A stretch of DNA of 64,000 nucleotides from Microbulbifer sp. YPW16 (lineage in GTDB: Bacteria > Pseudomonadota > Gammaproteobacteria > Pseudomonadales > Cellvibrionaceae): contig NZ_CP089928.1 in NCBI RefSeq assembly GCF_021290385.1, positions 1-64,000 on the forward strand, read 5' to 3'. Shown here piece after piece: positions 33,645-43,021 of the stretch (position 1 is its first letter; every line of letters starts with the position of its first letter). The translations under genes were made by a program, and so were the position numbers. A model generated the notes under the pieces. That model worked only from the letters and a program-made list of their open reading frames with translations, ran no database searches and was not told where the DNA came from.

Positions 33645-33672
33645 CCAGCCACCAGCCACCAGCCACCAGCCA
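33645..33672. repeat. tandem repeat, four copies of a 7-base unit
   Basis: CCAGCCA four times without a mismatch. It lies exactly at the broken end of the carnitine dehydrogenase fragment, so it may mark the deletion point. Confidence 0.85.
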
Positions 33673-33950
33673 CGGCCGGGACTGAGCCGAACGCTCCAAC
33701 GGCGAGGGCGTCGGCATGATGGCGGCCCACAGCTATGCCTGCCGGGGGGCGATGGCCGGCAATAGGCCTGTAATATGCAGGCCAGGGTGTCTCCTGTTGA
33801 CGAGCCGGTGAACCGGCGATCTGTTGACAGAGCGCGGTAAATAGCAGACCGGAATAGGGTAAGCTATGGGCGCAGTTAATGGGGAAATAGCCAGTGCCGG
33901 CGAGAAACCCGGCGCTTCCCAAATGATAAGCCACTCTGGAGGTCACATTT

Positions 33951-34517
33951 TTGGGTGAAAAGGTGAAATCTGACGATCGCTGGCTCGAAAAATGGTATCC
34001 AACTATTCAGGGGAAAGCAGTGCTGGAGCTTGGCTGTGGCAAGGGCCGGGATACCAGCAAGCTTGCCAGGGTTGCCGGCGAGCTTGTTGCTGCTGATATT
34101 TCCCCTGCACTAGGCCTTGGTGATCTTGCCCGGGTATTGCAGCTGGATCACTCCAGGAGGCTGCCATTTCCAGGCTGCACTTTTGATGTAGTAATAGCCA
34201 GCCTGACCCTTCATTACTTCGACTGGAAAACCACCGGGAAAGTGTTCAGCGAGATAGCAAGGGTGTTGGGGGATGGCGGGAACCTGATCTGTCGTCTCAA
34301 CTCAGATAGAGATATTCACCATGGTGCTGTCGGGCACCCCGAGCTGGAGCCGGGCTTATACTCCGTCAATGGACAGCTGAAGAGATTTTTTACAAAGTCA
34401 GACATTGAGGCGCTGATGGTAGAACCATGGAGACTGGTAGAACTCCACCACAGGAAGATTGACCGGTATGAAAAGGCCAAGCTCGCCTGGGAGTTCTGTG
34501 CGGAAAAATCCTGGTAA
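33951..34517 (+). CDS. SAM-dependent methyltransferase, class I
   Basis: Protein of 188 residues from a TTG with GGAGG eight bases upstream; the first in-frame GTG is at 33963. AVLELGCGKGRDTSKLA is the SAM-binding loop, LVAADIS the second acidic motif, FDVVIASLTLHYFDW the post-motif region and VLGDGGNLICRLNS motif III. It probably methylates a small molecule. The gene stands alone; substrate unknown. Confidence 0.85.
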   Translation: MGEKVKSDDRWLEKWYPTIQGKAVLELGCGKGRDTSKLARVAGELVAADISPALGLGDLARVLQLDHSRRLPFPGCTFDVVIASLTLHYFDWKTTGKVFSEIARVLGDGGNLICRLNSDRDIHHGAVGHPELEPGLYSVNGQLKRFFTKSDIEALMVEPWRLVELHHRKIDRYEKAKLAWEFCAEKSW

Positions 34518-34785
34518 GCACTGACATTTGATCCTGTCGGCCAGGCTTCCTGGTCATGCAGGTTGACGGGCTTTGCTGGCTTACAAAAGCCTCCATGCCC
34601 CCGGAGGTGCCAGTGCCCTCCTGAATGACCGGGTTTATCTATCCAGGTCGGGACCGGATAGGAATGCTTTATCATGCGGCTGGACTCTCCGTGCTCCCCA
34701 GGGAAATTATCTTGGGTGCTGAGATTGCTTTTCCCCGGGTTTAAGTGCTGTCAACGTTGTATTCTGCAAGGGAACAATAACATTC

Positions 34786-35229
34786 ATGAAAAAGGTTTTC
34801 TGTGGCTTCCTTATTCTGTGTTTTAACCTGAGTGCCAGTGCTGATGATATTCAAGGGTTTGTCGGGAGGTACCTCAAGGACTTTTCCCTGGAGCAGGACC
34901 TGAGCCAGTATTTTGTGGAGCAACCGCAGTTCATCTTCGGTAGTCACCTGCTGGTTCCCGAGTCATCCGACAAGGCTGGCGAGTTTATGCTTGGCATTCG
35001 CTCAAAACTCAAGAACTCTGAATATAGGGAGTCGTCGATAATCAGCTCCAGGGTAAAGGCGAATATAGGTAACTATTCCCTGGTCACCTTCCATTTGCAG
35101 CGGTACAAAGCAGATAGTGAGGTGTTGGATGAGGTATGTAGCACCTACGGCATTTTGCAGGGTGAGACTGGATACAGGATCACGAGCTGGCAACCGAGTG
35201 AGGCCCGGGGTGATGGTGGTTGCAATTAA
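34786..35229 (+). CDS. exported SnoaL/NTF2-like small protein
   Basis: Protein of 147 residues. MKKVFCGFLILCFNLSASAD is a signal peptide. The mature part has the look of an NTF2-like barrel (FVGRYLKDFSLEQDLSQYF early, YSLVTFHLQRYK and TYGILQGETGYRITSWQ late). The family is a tentative match. Two Cys near the end may pair. Confidence 0.55.
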   Translation: MKKVFCGFLILCFNLSASADDIQGFVGRYLKDFSLEQDLSQYFVEQPQFIFGSHLLVPESSDKAGEFMLGIRSKLKNSEYRESSIISSRVKANIGNYSLVTFHLQRYKADSEVLDEVCSTYGILQGETGYRITSWQPSEARGDGGCN

Positions 35230-35434
35230 TATTTGGCAGTGTTTAATCTGCTGAGAGTCGACGTCAATTGCCGGCGGTATCTGCGGCTTTTCTGCTTTTC
35301 GGCGGGGCGGCAGTTTTAAAAGTCGAATAAATTTGGCGTTCTGGTGTGGGGAGTATTGGGAGCTCCTGGATTAGCGGGTCAATAGATGACCGGCGCCCGA
35401 GTTTCAGTTCGCCACAGCAGCAAGTGTCTTGAAT

Positions 35435-35785
35435 ATGAAAGTCATGCGTATCGTGTCCAATACTGGCACGGCGGACCTGGACAAGGCTGCGGCTTTTTGT
35501 GGGGGAATTTTGGGGCTGGAAATGCTGATGGACCATGGCTGGTTCCAGACCTACGGCTCCGGTGAATCAATGACGGTCCAGGTGAGCTTAGGGGCCCAGG
35601 GCGGCTCAGGTACTGCAGTGCCTGACCTGTTCATGGAAGTCGATGACCTGGAGGCTGCCCTGGCAAGATTTGAAGGGGCGGGGGTACCTCTTGAGTACGG
35701 CCCTGTCAGTGAGCCGTGGGGTGTACGAAGATTCTATGTTCGCGACCCTTTCGGCAAGCTCATTAACATCCTCCAGCACGAATGA
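35435..35785 (+). CDS. VOC-superfamily (glyoxalase/bleomycin-resistance-like) protein
   Basis: Protein of 116 residues from ATG 35435 (TTG 35429 also in frame). One beta-alpha-beta-beta-beta pair: MRIVSNTGTADLDKAAAFCG, DLFMEVDDLEAALARFEGAG, EPWGVRRFYVRDPFGKLINI. It is probably a metal-dependent or ligand-binding protein. It precedes the sigma factor cluster by 45 bases and may belong to it. Confidence 0.8.
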   Translation: MKVMRIVSNTGTADLDKAAAFCGGILGLEMLMDHGWFQTYGSGESMTVQVSLGAQGGSGTAVPDLFMEVDDLEAALARFEGAGVPLEYGPVSEPWGVRRFYVRDPFGKLINILQHE

Positions 35786-35830
35786 ACGGTTCAGGGTTCC
35801 CTGAACCGGACCACCGGGACATTTATTACG

Positions 35831-37078
35831 ATGGCAGATGACATCCTGCAACGCCAGATCAAGGACGTATATGAAGCCGAGGCCAGCCGGGTGCTGGCGA
35901 CCCTGATCCGGCTTTTAAATGGGGATTTTGACCTGGCGGAGGAGGCCCTGCACGACGCCTTCGTTGCCGCGCTCAGGCAATGGCCGCGGGAGGGGGTGCC
36001 TGCGAACCCCCGCGCCTGGCTGGTCAGCACCGGGCGATTCAAGGCGATTGATCGCTTCCGCAGCCGTTCCCGCTTCGATGCCAGTATCCCGAAATTACTT
36101 GCCGGGTATGAGGCCGGTGGAGATCCGGCCGAGGCGGAGCTGGAAGGGATCGGCGATGACCAGCTGCGGTTGATCTTTACCTGCTGCCACCCCGGCTTGT
36201 CCCGGGAGGCCCGGTTAGCCCTGACATTGCGCGAAGTGTGCGGGCTCACAACGGAAGCCATTGCCGCGGCATTCCTGCTGCCTACCGCCACACTGGCCCA
36301 GCGGATAGTGCGTGCCAAGGGCAAGATACGCGATGCCGCTATTCCCTATGAAGTACCGGAGCGGGCCGAGTTGCCCGAGCGGCTGAATTCTGTCCTGCAG
36401 GTTATTTACCTGGTGTTCAATGAAGGCTATTCCGCATCGATGGGAGAGCTGGTCACCAGTGGTGAATTATGCAGGGAGGCGATACGCCTGGCCCGCCTGT
36501 TGTACCAGTTGCTTCCGGAGGGTGAAGTAGGCGGCCTGCTGGCGCTGATGCTCCTGCACGATGCCCGACGTGGCGCGCGTACCAATGCCCGGGGTGAGCT
36601 TGTGCCCCTGGAAGAGCAGGATCGACGGGATTGGGACAGGGCGCAGATCCGGGAGGGCTGTGACCTGGCTGTCAGCGCGCTGCGCTCCGCCAACGCCGGT
36701 CCCTATGCCATGCAGGCGGCGATAGCTGCAGTACACGCCGAGGCGGACCGCCCCGAGGATACCGACTGGCCGCAATTAGTAGGACTGTACGATGTGCTGA
36801 TGGGTCTGGCGCCCTCGCCGGTGGTTGCACTGAATCGGGCTGTGGCGGTGGCAATGCGCGACGGGCCGGCTGCGGGACTGGCCCTGATTGATGACCTGTT
36901 GGCCAGGGGTGAGTTACGTACTTATCACCTGGCTTATGCAGCCAGGGCCGACCTCTTTTCCCGCCTAGGGCAGTTTCCGGCTGCCCGGCAGGCCTATGAG
37001 GAGGCCCTGGCGCTGGCACATCAGGGGCCGGAGCGACGATTCCTGGCGCGCAAACTTGCCGATATCCCGGTTTCTTAA
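35831..37078 (+). CDS. ECF sigma factor of the ECF42 type (DUF6596 C-terminus)
   Basis: Protein of 415 residues. Sigma region 2 (LIRLLNGDFDLAEEALHDAFV, ANPRAWLVSTGRFKAIDRFR), region 4 (LTLREVCGLTTEAIAAAFLL, TLAQRIVRAKGKIR) and then a long helical DUF6596 extension (about residues 180-410, VLQVIYLVFNEGYSAS, AAIAAVHAEADRPEDTDWPQ, ARQAYEEALALAHQ) replace an anti-sigma factor. Family knowledge: ECF42 sigma factors are encoded next to DGPF (YCII) proteins, and a DGPF gene is present at 38919. Targets probably include this cluster. Confidence 0.88.
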   Translation: MADDILQRQIKDVYEAEASRVLATLIRLLNGDFDLAEEALHDAFVAALRQWPREGVPANPRAWLVSTGRFKAIDRFRSRSRFDASIPKLLAGYEAGGDPAEAELEGIGDDQLRLIFTCCHPGLSREARLALTLREVCGLTTEAIAAAFLLPTATLAQRIVRAKGKIRDAAIPYEVPERAELPERLNSVLQVIYLVFNEGYSASMGELVTSGELCREAIRLARLLYQLLPEGEVGGLLALMLLHDARRGARTNARGELVPLEEQDRRDWDRAQIREGCDLAVSALRSANAGPYAMQAAIAAVHAEADRPEDTDWPQLVGLYDVLMGLAPSPVVALNRAVAVAMRDGPAAGLALIDDLLARGELRTYHLAYAARADLFSRLGQFPAARQAYEEALALAHQGPERRFLARKLADIPVS

Positions 37079-37161
37079 TTTTTTTCACCCTCCTGTCGAA
37101 TCGCGTCCTGCCTGGACGACTAATAGATGGAACATCATGAGTCGTACAACAGGAGCAAACC

Positions 37162-37542
37162 ATGAATTATATCGATGCCTTTGTGATCCCGGTTCCCACA
37201 GCTAATAAAAAGGCCTTCATCGAACATGCGGAACGCGCCGACCCAGTATTTATGGATCTGGGTGCTACCCGGGTGGTGGAGTGCTGGGCCGATGACGTGC
37301 CCGAGGGCAAACACACCGATTTTCAGCGTTCTGTGGCGCTCAAAGCGGATGAAAGCCTGGTCTATGGCTGGGTCGAGTGGCCGGACAAGGCGGTACGCGA
37401 TGCGGCCATGGCCAAAATGATGGACGACCCGCGTATGAACCCCGAATCCAACCCGATGCCCTTCGACGGTAAGCGCATGATTTTTGGTGGTTTTGTCCCG
37501 GTGGTTAACCTGGTCAGCGAGGTGGCTGAAGATGCCGAATAA
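37162..37542 (+). CDS. DUF1428 family protein
   Basis: Protein of 126 residues with AGGAG seven bases before the ATG. MNYIDAFVIPVPTANKKAFI, VVECWADDVPEGKHTDFQRS and RMIFGGFVPVVNL are the DUF1428 (dimeric ferredoxin-like barrel) signature. Function unknown. It overlaps the next gene by 11 bases and follows the sigma factor, so it is probably in the same transcript. Confidence 0.88.
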   Translation: MNYIDAFVIPVPTANKKAFIEHAERADPVFMDLGATRVVECWADDVPEGKHTDFQRSVALKADESLVYGWVEWPDKAVRDAAMAKMMDDPRMNPESNPMPFDGKRMIFGGFVPVVNLVSEVAEDAE

Positions 37543-38323
37543 GACAGGGGATTTTGTCTGGTACGAGTTGATTACCGATGATATTGACGCCTCCCAGGCT
37601 TTCTATAGCCAGCTGCTGGGCTGGGAAGTCGCAGAGAAGGGTGGATCGGATCCGGCCTATCGAATCATGCAGGCGCCAGAAGCCGGAACCGGCGCGAGCC
37701 ATGGAATTGGCGGCCTGTTGCAACTGACCGCGGAGATGAGCAGCGGCGGTGCCAGCCCCACCTGGCTGGGCTACATTGCCGTGGACGATGTGGAATCCTG
37801 CGCCGCGAAAGCGGGGGTAGCTGGTGGTCGTACCTTGATGCCTCCCCGCGACATCCCCGAAACTGGCTGCGTTGCCATGCTGGCAGACCCCCAGGGGATA
37901 CCTTTTTACGTAATCCGCCCCAGTGGCGAGGGTGACAGCCTGGCCTTTGCCGCGGATAAGCCCCGGCCCGGCCACTGTGCCTGGAACGAGCTGGTCACCC
38001 ACGATGCCGACGCCGCAAAAACCTTTTACGGGCAATTGTTTGGCTGGCAGAAGGATGGTGAGCTGGATATGGGCGCACTGGGTCCCTATGAGTTCCTTCG
38101 CCATGGCGGCCTGATCGGTGCTGTTGCCCGTACCAGCGACGTTGCGCCCCGGCCAATGTGGCAGTTCTATTTCCGCGTTAAAGACATCGACCGTGCAGTG
38201 GAGCAAATTGCCGAACTGGGTGGCCAGCTTCAGCAGGGGCCCGATGAAATCCCCGGGGGCGAGTACGCCCTCAACGGCACTGATCCCCAGGGGGCGACAT
38301 TTTCCCTGGTGGGCTCGCGCTAA
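37532..38323 (+). CDS. two-domain VOC (glyoxalase-like) protein
   Basis: Protein of 263 residues from ATG 37532. Two copies of the VOC module: GDFVWYELITDDIDASQAFY with the return ADPQGIPFYVIRP, then HCAWNELVTHDADAAKTFYG with NGTDPQGATFSLVGSR. The pair forms one full barrel. Substrate unknown. Part of the ECF42 cluster. Confidence 0.85.
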   Translation: MPNKTGDFVWYELITDDIDASQAFYSQLLGWEVAEKGGSDPAYRIMQAPEAGTGASHGIGGLLQLTAEMSSGGASPTWLGYIAVDDVESCAAKAGVAGGRTLMPPRDIPETGCVAMLADPQGIPFYVIRPSGEGDSLAFAADKPRPGHCAWNELVTHDADAAKTFYGQLFGWQKDGELDMGALGPYEFLRHGGLIGAVARTSDVAPRPMWQFYFRVKDIDRAVEQIAELGGQLQQGPDEIPGGEYALNGTDPQGATFSLVGSR

Positions 38324-38346
38324 CGTTATTCCCGAGGGCGGAAACG

Positions 38347-38831
38347 ATGGAACCGGATGAGCAGGGATACAAGGGAAAAGTCGTTACCTGCCTGTGGTTT
38401 GATGGTGTGGCAGAACCGGCAGTGGAACTGTATACCTCGCTGATTCCCGGTTCCGCGATTACTTCGGGGTTTTTCCCCGAGCCAGGGGCGGCACCGCTGC
38501 TGGTGGAGTTTCACCTGGCCGGCGTCCCCCACCTGGGCCAGAATGGCGGCCCTGGTTCCCGCATAGTGAGGCCTCTTCTATCGTTGTTTTGACGGAAGGC
38601 CAGGCGGAAGCCGATCGCCTGTGGCACGGCCTGTTGGCCGACGGTGGCAGGGAAAGCCAGTGCGGGTGGCTGAAAGACTGTTACGGTATGTCCTGGCAGA
38701 TTGTTCCCCGTTGCCTGCCGGAGCTGTTGTCCGCACCGGATCGCGATGCTGCCGGGAGGGCGATGGCGGCCATGCTGGATATGAAAAAACTGGATATTGC
38801 AGGCCTGCAAGGCGCATTTGATAAGGCATAG
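38347..38831 (+). pseudogene. PhnB-like VOC gene broken by a frameshift
   Basis: Two frames give one protein: the first runs from ATG 38347 (VVTCLWFDGVAEPAVELYTS, HLGQNGGPGSR) and the second resumes near 38562 as HSEASSIVVLTEGQAEADRLW, with CGWLKDCYGMSWQIVPRCLP after it. In intact relatives NGGP, FRHSEA and the rest are continuous. A one-base loss around 38556-38563 explains the break. This could be a real mutation or a sequencing error. Confidence 0.8.
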
Positions 38832-38918
38832 GAAAGCCTGTCGAGAGTAGTGGGAAGTGGTGCAGGGTGTGTAACTGTGTACTGGAGTCCCCGGAGACAA
38901 AAAAACTGTGGAGAGACC

Positions 38919-39299
38919 ATGAAATATCTTTGCCTGGTGTATTACAACGAAGCGATCATGCAGCAGATGTCCCAGCAGGAATGGGATGGCCTGAACCGGG
39001 AGTGTATCGCCTGTGTGGAGGACATGCAGGAAGGAGGACATTTCCTCGATGGTGCGCCACTGCAAACCACCGACACGGCAACTACGGTGCGCGTTCGTGA
39101 TGGCAAGACGTTGACCACCGACGGGCCTTTCGCTGAAACCAAGGAGCAGTTGGCGGGTTTCTATATGTTGGAAGCCAGGGATCTCAATGAGGCCCTGCGC
39201 CTGGCCCAGAAGATTCCGCCAGCGCGCTACGGCAGTGTCGAGGTGCGTCCGGTGCGGGAGTTGATGGTGGAGGGCAATATATTAAGTGAGAACGCCTGA
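38919..39299 (+). CDS. DGPF/YCII-family protein
   Basis: Protein of 126 residues from ATG 38919. MKYLCLVYYNEAIMQQ, VRVRDGKTLTTDGPFAETKE (the name-giving DGPF motif), FYMLEARDLNEALRLAQKIP and VEVRPVRELM are typical. These proteins are the usual partners of ECF42 sigma factors and may act in sensing or as targets. A GGAGAG site precedes the start. Confidence 0.9.
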   Translation: MKYLCLVYYNEAIMQQMSQQEWDGLNRECIACVEDMQEGGHFLDGAPLQTTDTATTVRVRDGKTLTTDGPFAETKEQLAGFYMLEARDLNEALRLAQKIPPARYGSVEVRPVRELMVEGNILSENA

Positions 39300-39399
39300 G
39301 TACCCGCTGCCCCGGTATGGTCGAGCGACTGGACATTATCCTATTGGAGTGGAGGTGCCGCTCCTTCAATCAAAAGCTGGATAACCAGGAGTGGAAACA

Positions 39400-39795
39400 A
39401 TGATTTTTATCAATCTTCCCGTCAAGGACCTGCAAGCCTCCATGACCTTCTATAAGTCCCTGGGCTTTGGCAATAATCCGCAGTTCACCGACGATACCGC
39501 CGCCTGCATGGTCTGGAGCGATACCATCAACGTGATGCTGCTCACTCACGACAAGTGGCGCACTTTTACCGACCGGCCCATTCCACCGTCCACCTCCAGC
39601 GAAGTCATGCTGGCCATTGCCTGCGGAAGTCGGTCACAGGTAGATGAGATGAATGACGCCGCAGCCGCGAATGGGGGCACCGCGGATATCAGGCCGACCC
39701 AGGACATGGGTTTTATGTACAACCGCAGTCTCGCCGATCCGGACGGCCACATATGGGAACCCCTGTGGATGGATGCGGCGGCAATGCCTGCATAG
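39400..39795 (+). CDS. VOC-superfamily protein
   Basis: Protein of 131 residues from ATG 39400, with CCAGGAG 9 bases upstream. FINLPVKDLQASMTFYKSLG and NRSLADPDGHIWEPLWMD are the ends of the glyoxalase fold, with a His/Glu pair at the C-terminal end that could bind metal. Last gene of the ECF42 cluster and convergent with the RND pump. Confidence 0.85.
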   Translation: MIFINLPVKDLQASMTFYKSLGFGNNPQFTDDTAACMVWSDTINVMLLTHDKWRTFTDRPIPPSTSSEVMLAIACGSRSQVDEMNDAAAANGGTADIRPTQDMGFMYNRSLADPDGHIWEPLWMDAAAMPA

Positions 39796-39859
39796 CAGTA
39801 GCCAGGCATCGGCGGGCAGGGCAGGAGGGTTTCCCCGGGGTGTCCTTTTCCCTGTCTGG

Positions 39860-42800
39860 TCAGCTTCCCGCGTTACCGGCTTGCGGCACAGGGTCCCGGC
39901 GCCAGTTCAGCACGATGACGGTCAGCGCCGGCAACATGGTCAGTGTCACCAGCGTGGCCCCGATGATTCCACCCATCACGATCACACCCACGCCCCGGTA
40001 CAGCTCGGTGCCTGCGCCGGGCAGGAACACCAGTGGTGCGAGTCCACAGATGGTGGTGATGCTGGAGATGGCGATGGGGCGCAGGCGCGAGCTGACGGCT
40101 TCCTCCACCGCTGCCACGGCGGCCATGCCTTCTTCCCGTACATTGTCGATGGCGCGGTGCACAATCAGGATGGGGTTGTTGACCACCGTGCCCATGAGAA
40201 TCAGGAAGCCCAGCATGGAGATCATGTCGAAGGGTTGGTGGAAGCCCTCGAATCCCATCCCGCGCAGGGTGGCGCCCGCCAGGTTGAGCAGTGCGAGGCC
40301 GGCGATACCGCCGGCAATGCCCAGCGGGATGGTGGTCATGATCAGCAGCGGGTAACCCCAATGGGAGAAAATGGCCACCATCAGCAGGTAGACGATCAGC
40401 AGGGCAACGATGTAATTGCCCCCCAGGGCCGCGCGGGTGGCATCCAGCTGGTCGGCGGCGCCGGAAATGTTCAGGCTCACGCCCGCCGGCACCTGGCCGG
40501 TATCCTTCAGGTGTTGCACCAGTTGGGTTTTCACCTGCTCCACGCCTGTTTCCAGTGCCACGGAGCGTGGTGGGATGATATTCAGGGTAACCGTGCGGCG
40601 CCCGTCCACGCGGCGCACGGTGGCGGTATCCACGGTCTCCTGAACCCGGGCCAGCTCCGATAATGGCAGTACCTGGCCCACCGGGGTGTACACGAACAGC
40701 TGCTCCAGCGTATCGACGGTCGCCTCAGGGCCCTCGCGGTTGTACAGGTACATATCGATCTTGTCGTCATCGAGGAAAAACTCGTTGACGAAGGCCCCGT
40801 CGGTAAGCGCCGCCACGGTGAAGCCGATATCCCCGGCGCTCATACCCACTTCGGCAGCCCGGTCCCAGCGCGGGTGGACCTGCAGCAACGGCTGGGACAG
40901 CGACAGGCTGGACGGGCGCGTCTGGATACTGGGGTTGTCGAAGATCTCCTCGGCACGGTCGTAGGCGGCACGGGCCACCTGGTAGAGGTCGGCCAGGTTG
41001 GGCCCGGAGATATCCAGGTTCACGCTGCGGGTGCCGCCGTCGTTGCTGCTGATAATGGAGCCCCGCGCGGCAAAGGCACGCATGCCGGGGTAGCTCTCGT
41101 ACTTATTAACGATGGCCTGCATCAGCTCATCGATCTGCCGCGGGTCGATGGTCTCGGAAATAATTCGCAGGCTCTGGGGGGAGACACGCAGGTTGAGGTA
41201 TTTCATTGCCGGCACCTCAGCCTCACCGCGTTCAAAGGCTTTCGGGTCCCCGCCCACGAAAGGCAGGAAGTATGCCTCGATCTCGCTGGCGATGGCCTCC
41301 ATGGTGTCCAGGTTATAACCCGGCGGGGCGTTCATGGTGGCGAAAGTCTTGGCTTCCTCCCCCTCGGGCAGGTATTCCGCCGGTGGGGTCAGGAACAGGA
41401 TAATTGCCAGGCTGGCCGCCACGGTGATGCCGATACAGTAGAGCCGCCGGGCCGGGGTGGCGATCAGCCCGCTGATCCGGTCCAGTACGCCGGTACGCAG
41501 CCGGCTGTGGGCGATGTCCTCACCGGTGGAACCGTCGAACTTCAATCGTGCGCTGGCGGTGGGAATCACCGTGATAGCCACCAGCATGGATACCAGGATG
41601 GAGGCGGAAACGGCGATGGCAATATCTGAATAGAGTTGGCCCGCCTCCTCGACGATAAACACCACGGGCAGGAACACCATTACCGTAGTCAGGGTGGAAG
41701 CCAGCACCGCCGGCCAGACTTTCTGCACCCCGGCGATAGCCGCCTGCAGGCGGTCCAGGCCCCGGCGGCGCTCCAGCTCGATGCTCTCCAACACCACGAT
41801 GCTGTTGTCCAGCGTCATGCCGATCGAGAAAGCCACGCCGGCAAGGGAAATCACGTTAATGGTACGCCCGGCCACCAGCAGGCCGATAAAGGCGGCGATA
41901 GTACAGATGGGAATACCCGAGACCCCCAGCGCGGTCGCCCGGATCGAGCGCAGGAACAGGTACATGATGGCGGTGGCGAGGAGGGCGCCGATTAACAGGT
42001 TCTTCCACACATTGAACACCGATGCCTGCACATAGACCACATCATCCGCGGTGCGCTCGAGGATCATGCCGGCGGGCTTGAGGATCTCGCTGTTGATGTC
42101 CTCAACCTCCTTCATCATGGCACGCTTGATCGCAATCACGTTGGAGCCGCTCTCGCGTCGCACGGCCAGGGTGATCACCGGGCGGCCGTCCACATAGGAG
42201 TTGCTGCGGATCTTGAAGTGGTCGAGGCGCACCTCTGCCACATCCCCAAGGCGCACTATGCCGTCGCCATCCCGCCGCAGGATCAGGTTTCGCAGTTCAT
42301 CCAGGCTGTCAAAGCGGCCCAGCGTGCGCAGCAGGTAGCGGCGCTTGCCGCTTTCCACCTCGCCGCCGGAGATATCCCGGTTGCGCTGGCCAATGGCCTG
42401 GCGCACGTCATCGAGGGTCAGGTTGCGCTGGGTCAGGCGCTCGGGGAACAGGCGGATCTGGACCTGCCGCTCTGCGCCACCCCAGACGTCGACCTGTGCC
42501 ACGCCGGGCACGCCTGACATGCGCGGGCGCACATTGTCCTCGATGTAATCCCGCATCATGTCCATATCCAGCTTGCGGGGGTTTCCCGGCAGCGGCGAGA
42601 CGCGGAAGTACATGAAAGAGTTGGAGGAGAACGAGGTGGCGTATACCTGTGGCTCGTCCACGTTCTCGGGGTAGGACGGTACCTGGGTGAGGGCGTTGTT
42701 GACCCGGATCAGGGTCTCGGTGATATCCACCCCGAAGGGAAACTCCAGCTCGATTTCCGCCGAGCCCAGGTCGGCGGTGGACTGCAGCTCCTGCAGGTAG

Positions 42801-43018
42801 GGGATATTGCGCAGGTACTCTTCCTGCTCGATCAGGATTTCCTTTTCAATATCCTGCGGGGTGGTGCCGGCCCAGCGGGTCTGGATGGTGACCGTGCGCA
42901 CCTCCAGGTCGGGAATCATCTGCACGGGCACGCGCAGTGCCGCGACCACACCAAGGATGGTGACGATCAGCACGCTGACCGTAACCAGGATGCCGTTGCG
43001 GATGATTCCCTCGAACAT
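39860..43018 (-). CDS. RND efflux transporter (AcrB/HAE1-type)
   Basis: Protein of 1052 residues, full length, twelve helices with two porter halves. Marks: RVPVQMIPDLEVRTVTIQTR near the start, PQDIEKEILIEQEEYLRNI, helix 4 GMTLDNSIVVLESIELERR and the C-terminal NPILIVHRAIDNV. Only one Asp is evident at the helix-4 proton-relay position. With the fusion protein three bases upstream it forms an inner-membrane pump; no outer-membrane duct gene is nearby, so it probably uses TolC or another OMF. Substrate unknown. Confidence 0.9.
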   Translation of the reverse strand: MFEGIIRNGILVTVSVLIVTILGVVAALRVPVQMIPDLEVRTVTIQTRWAGTTPQDIEKEILIEQEEYLRNIPYLQELQSTADLGSAEIELEFPFGVDITETLIRVNNALTQVPSYPENVDEPQVYATSFSSNSFMYFRVSPLPGNPRKLDMDMMRDYIEDNVRPRMSGVPGVAQVDVWGGAERQVQIRLFPERLTQRNLTLDDVRQAIGQRNRDISGGEVESGKRRYLLRTLGRFDSLDELRNLILRRDGDGIVRLGDVAEVRLDHFKIRSNSYVDGRPVITLAVRRESGSNVIAIKRAMMKEVEDINSEILKPAGMILERTADDVVYVQASVFNVWKNLLIGALLATAIMYLFLRSIRATALGVSGIPICTIAAFIGLLVAGRTINVISLAGVAFSIGMTLDNSIVVLESIELERRRGLDRLQAAIAGVQKVWPAVLASTLTTVMVFLPVVFIVEEAGQLYSDIAIAVSASILVSMLVAITVIPTASARLKFDGSTGEDIAHSRLRTGVLDRISGLIATPARRLYCIGITVAASLAIILFLTPPAEYLPEGEEAKTFATMNAPPGYNLDTMEAIASEIEAYFLPFVGGDPKAFERGEAEVPAMKYLNLRVSPQSLRIISETIDPRQIDELMQAIVNKYESYPGMRAFAARGSIISSNDGGTRSVNLDISGPNLADLYQVARAAYDRAEEIFDNPSIQTRPSSLSLSQPLLQVHPRWDRAAEVGMSAGDIGFTVAALTDGAFVNEFFLDDDKIDMYLYNREGPEATVDTLEQLFVYTPVGQVLPLSELARVQETVDTATVRRVDGRRTVTLNIIPPRSVALETGVEQVKTQLVQHLKDTGQVPAGVSLNISGAADQLDATRAALGGNYIVALLIVYLLMVAIFSHWGYPLLIMTTIPLGIAGGIAGLALLNLAGATLRGMGFEGFHQPFDMISMLGFLILMGTVVNNPILIVHRAIDNVREEGMAAVAAVEEAVSSRLRPIAISSITTICGLAPLVFLPGAGTELYRGVGVIVMGGIIGATLVTLTMLPALTVIVLNWRRDPVPQAGNAGS

Positions 43019-43021
43019 GGC

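Noticed and set aside
33645..33672. CRISPR-like repeat
   Set aside because: Four direct 7-base copies without spacers are a simple tandem repeat, not a CRISPR array. No array or cas gene was seen elsewhere.
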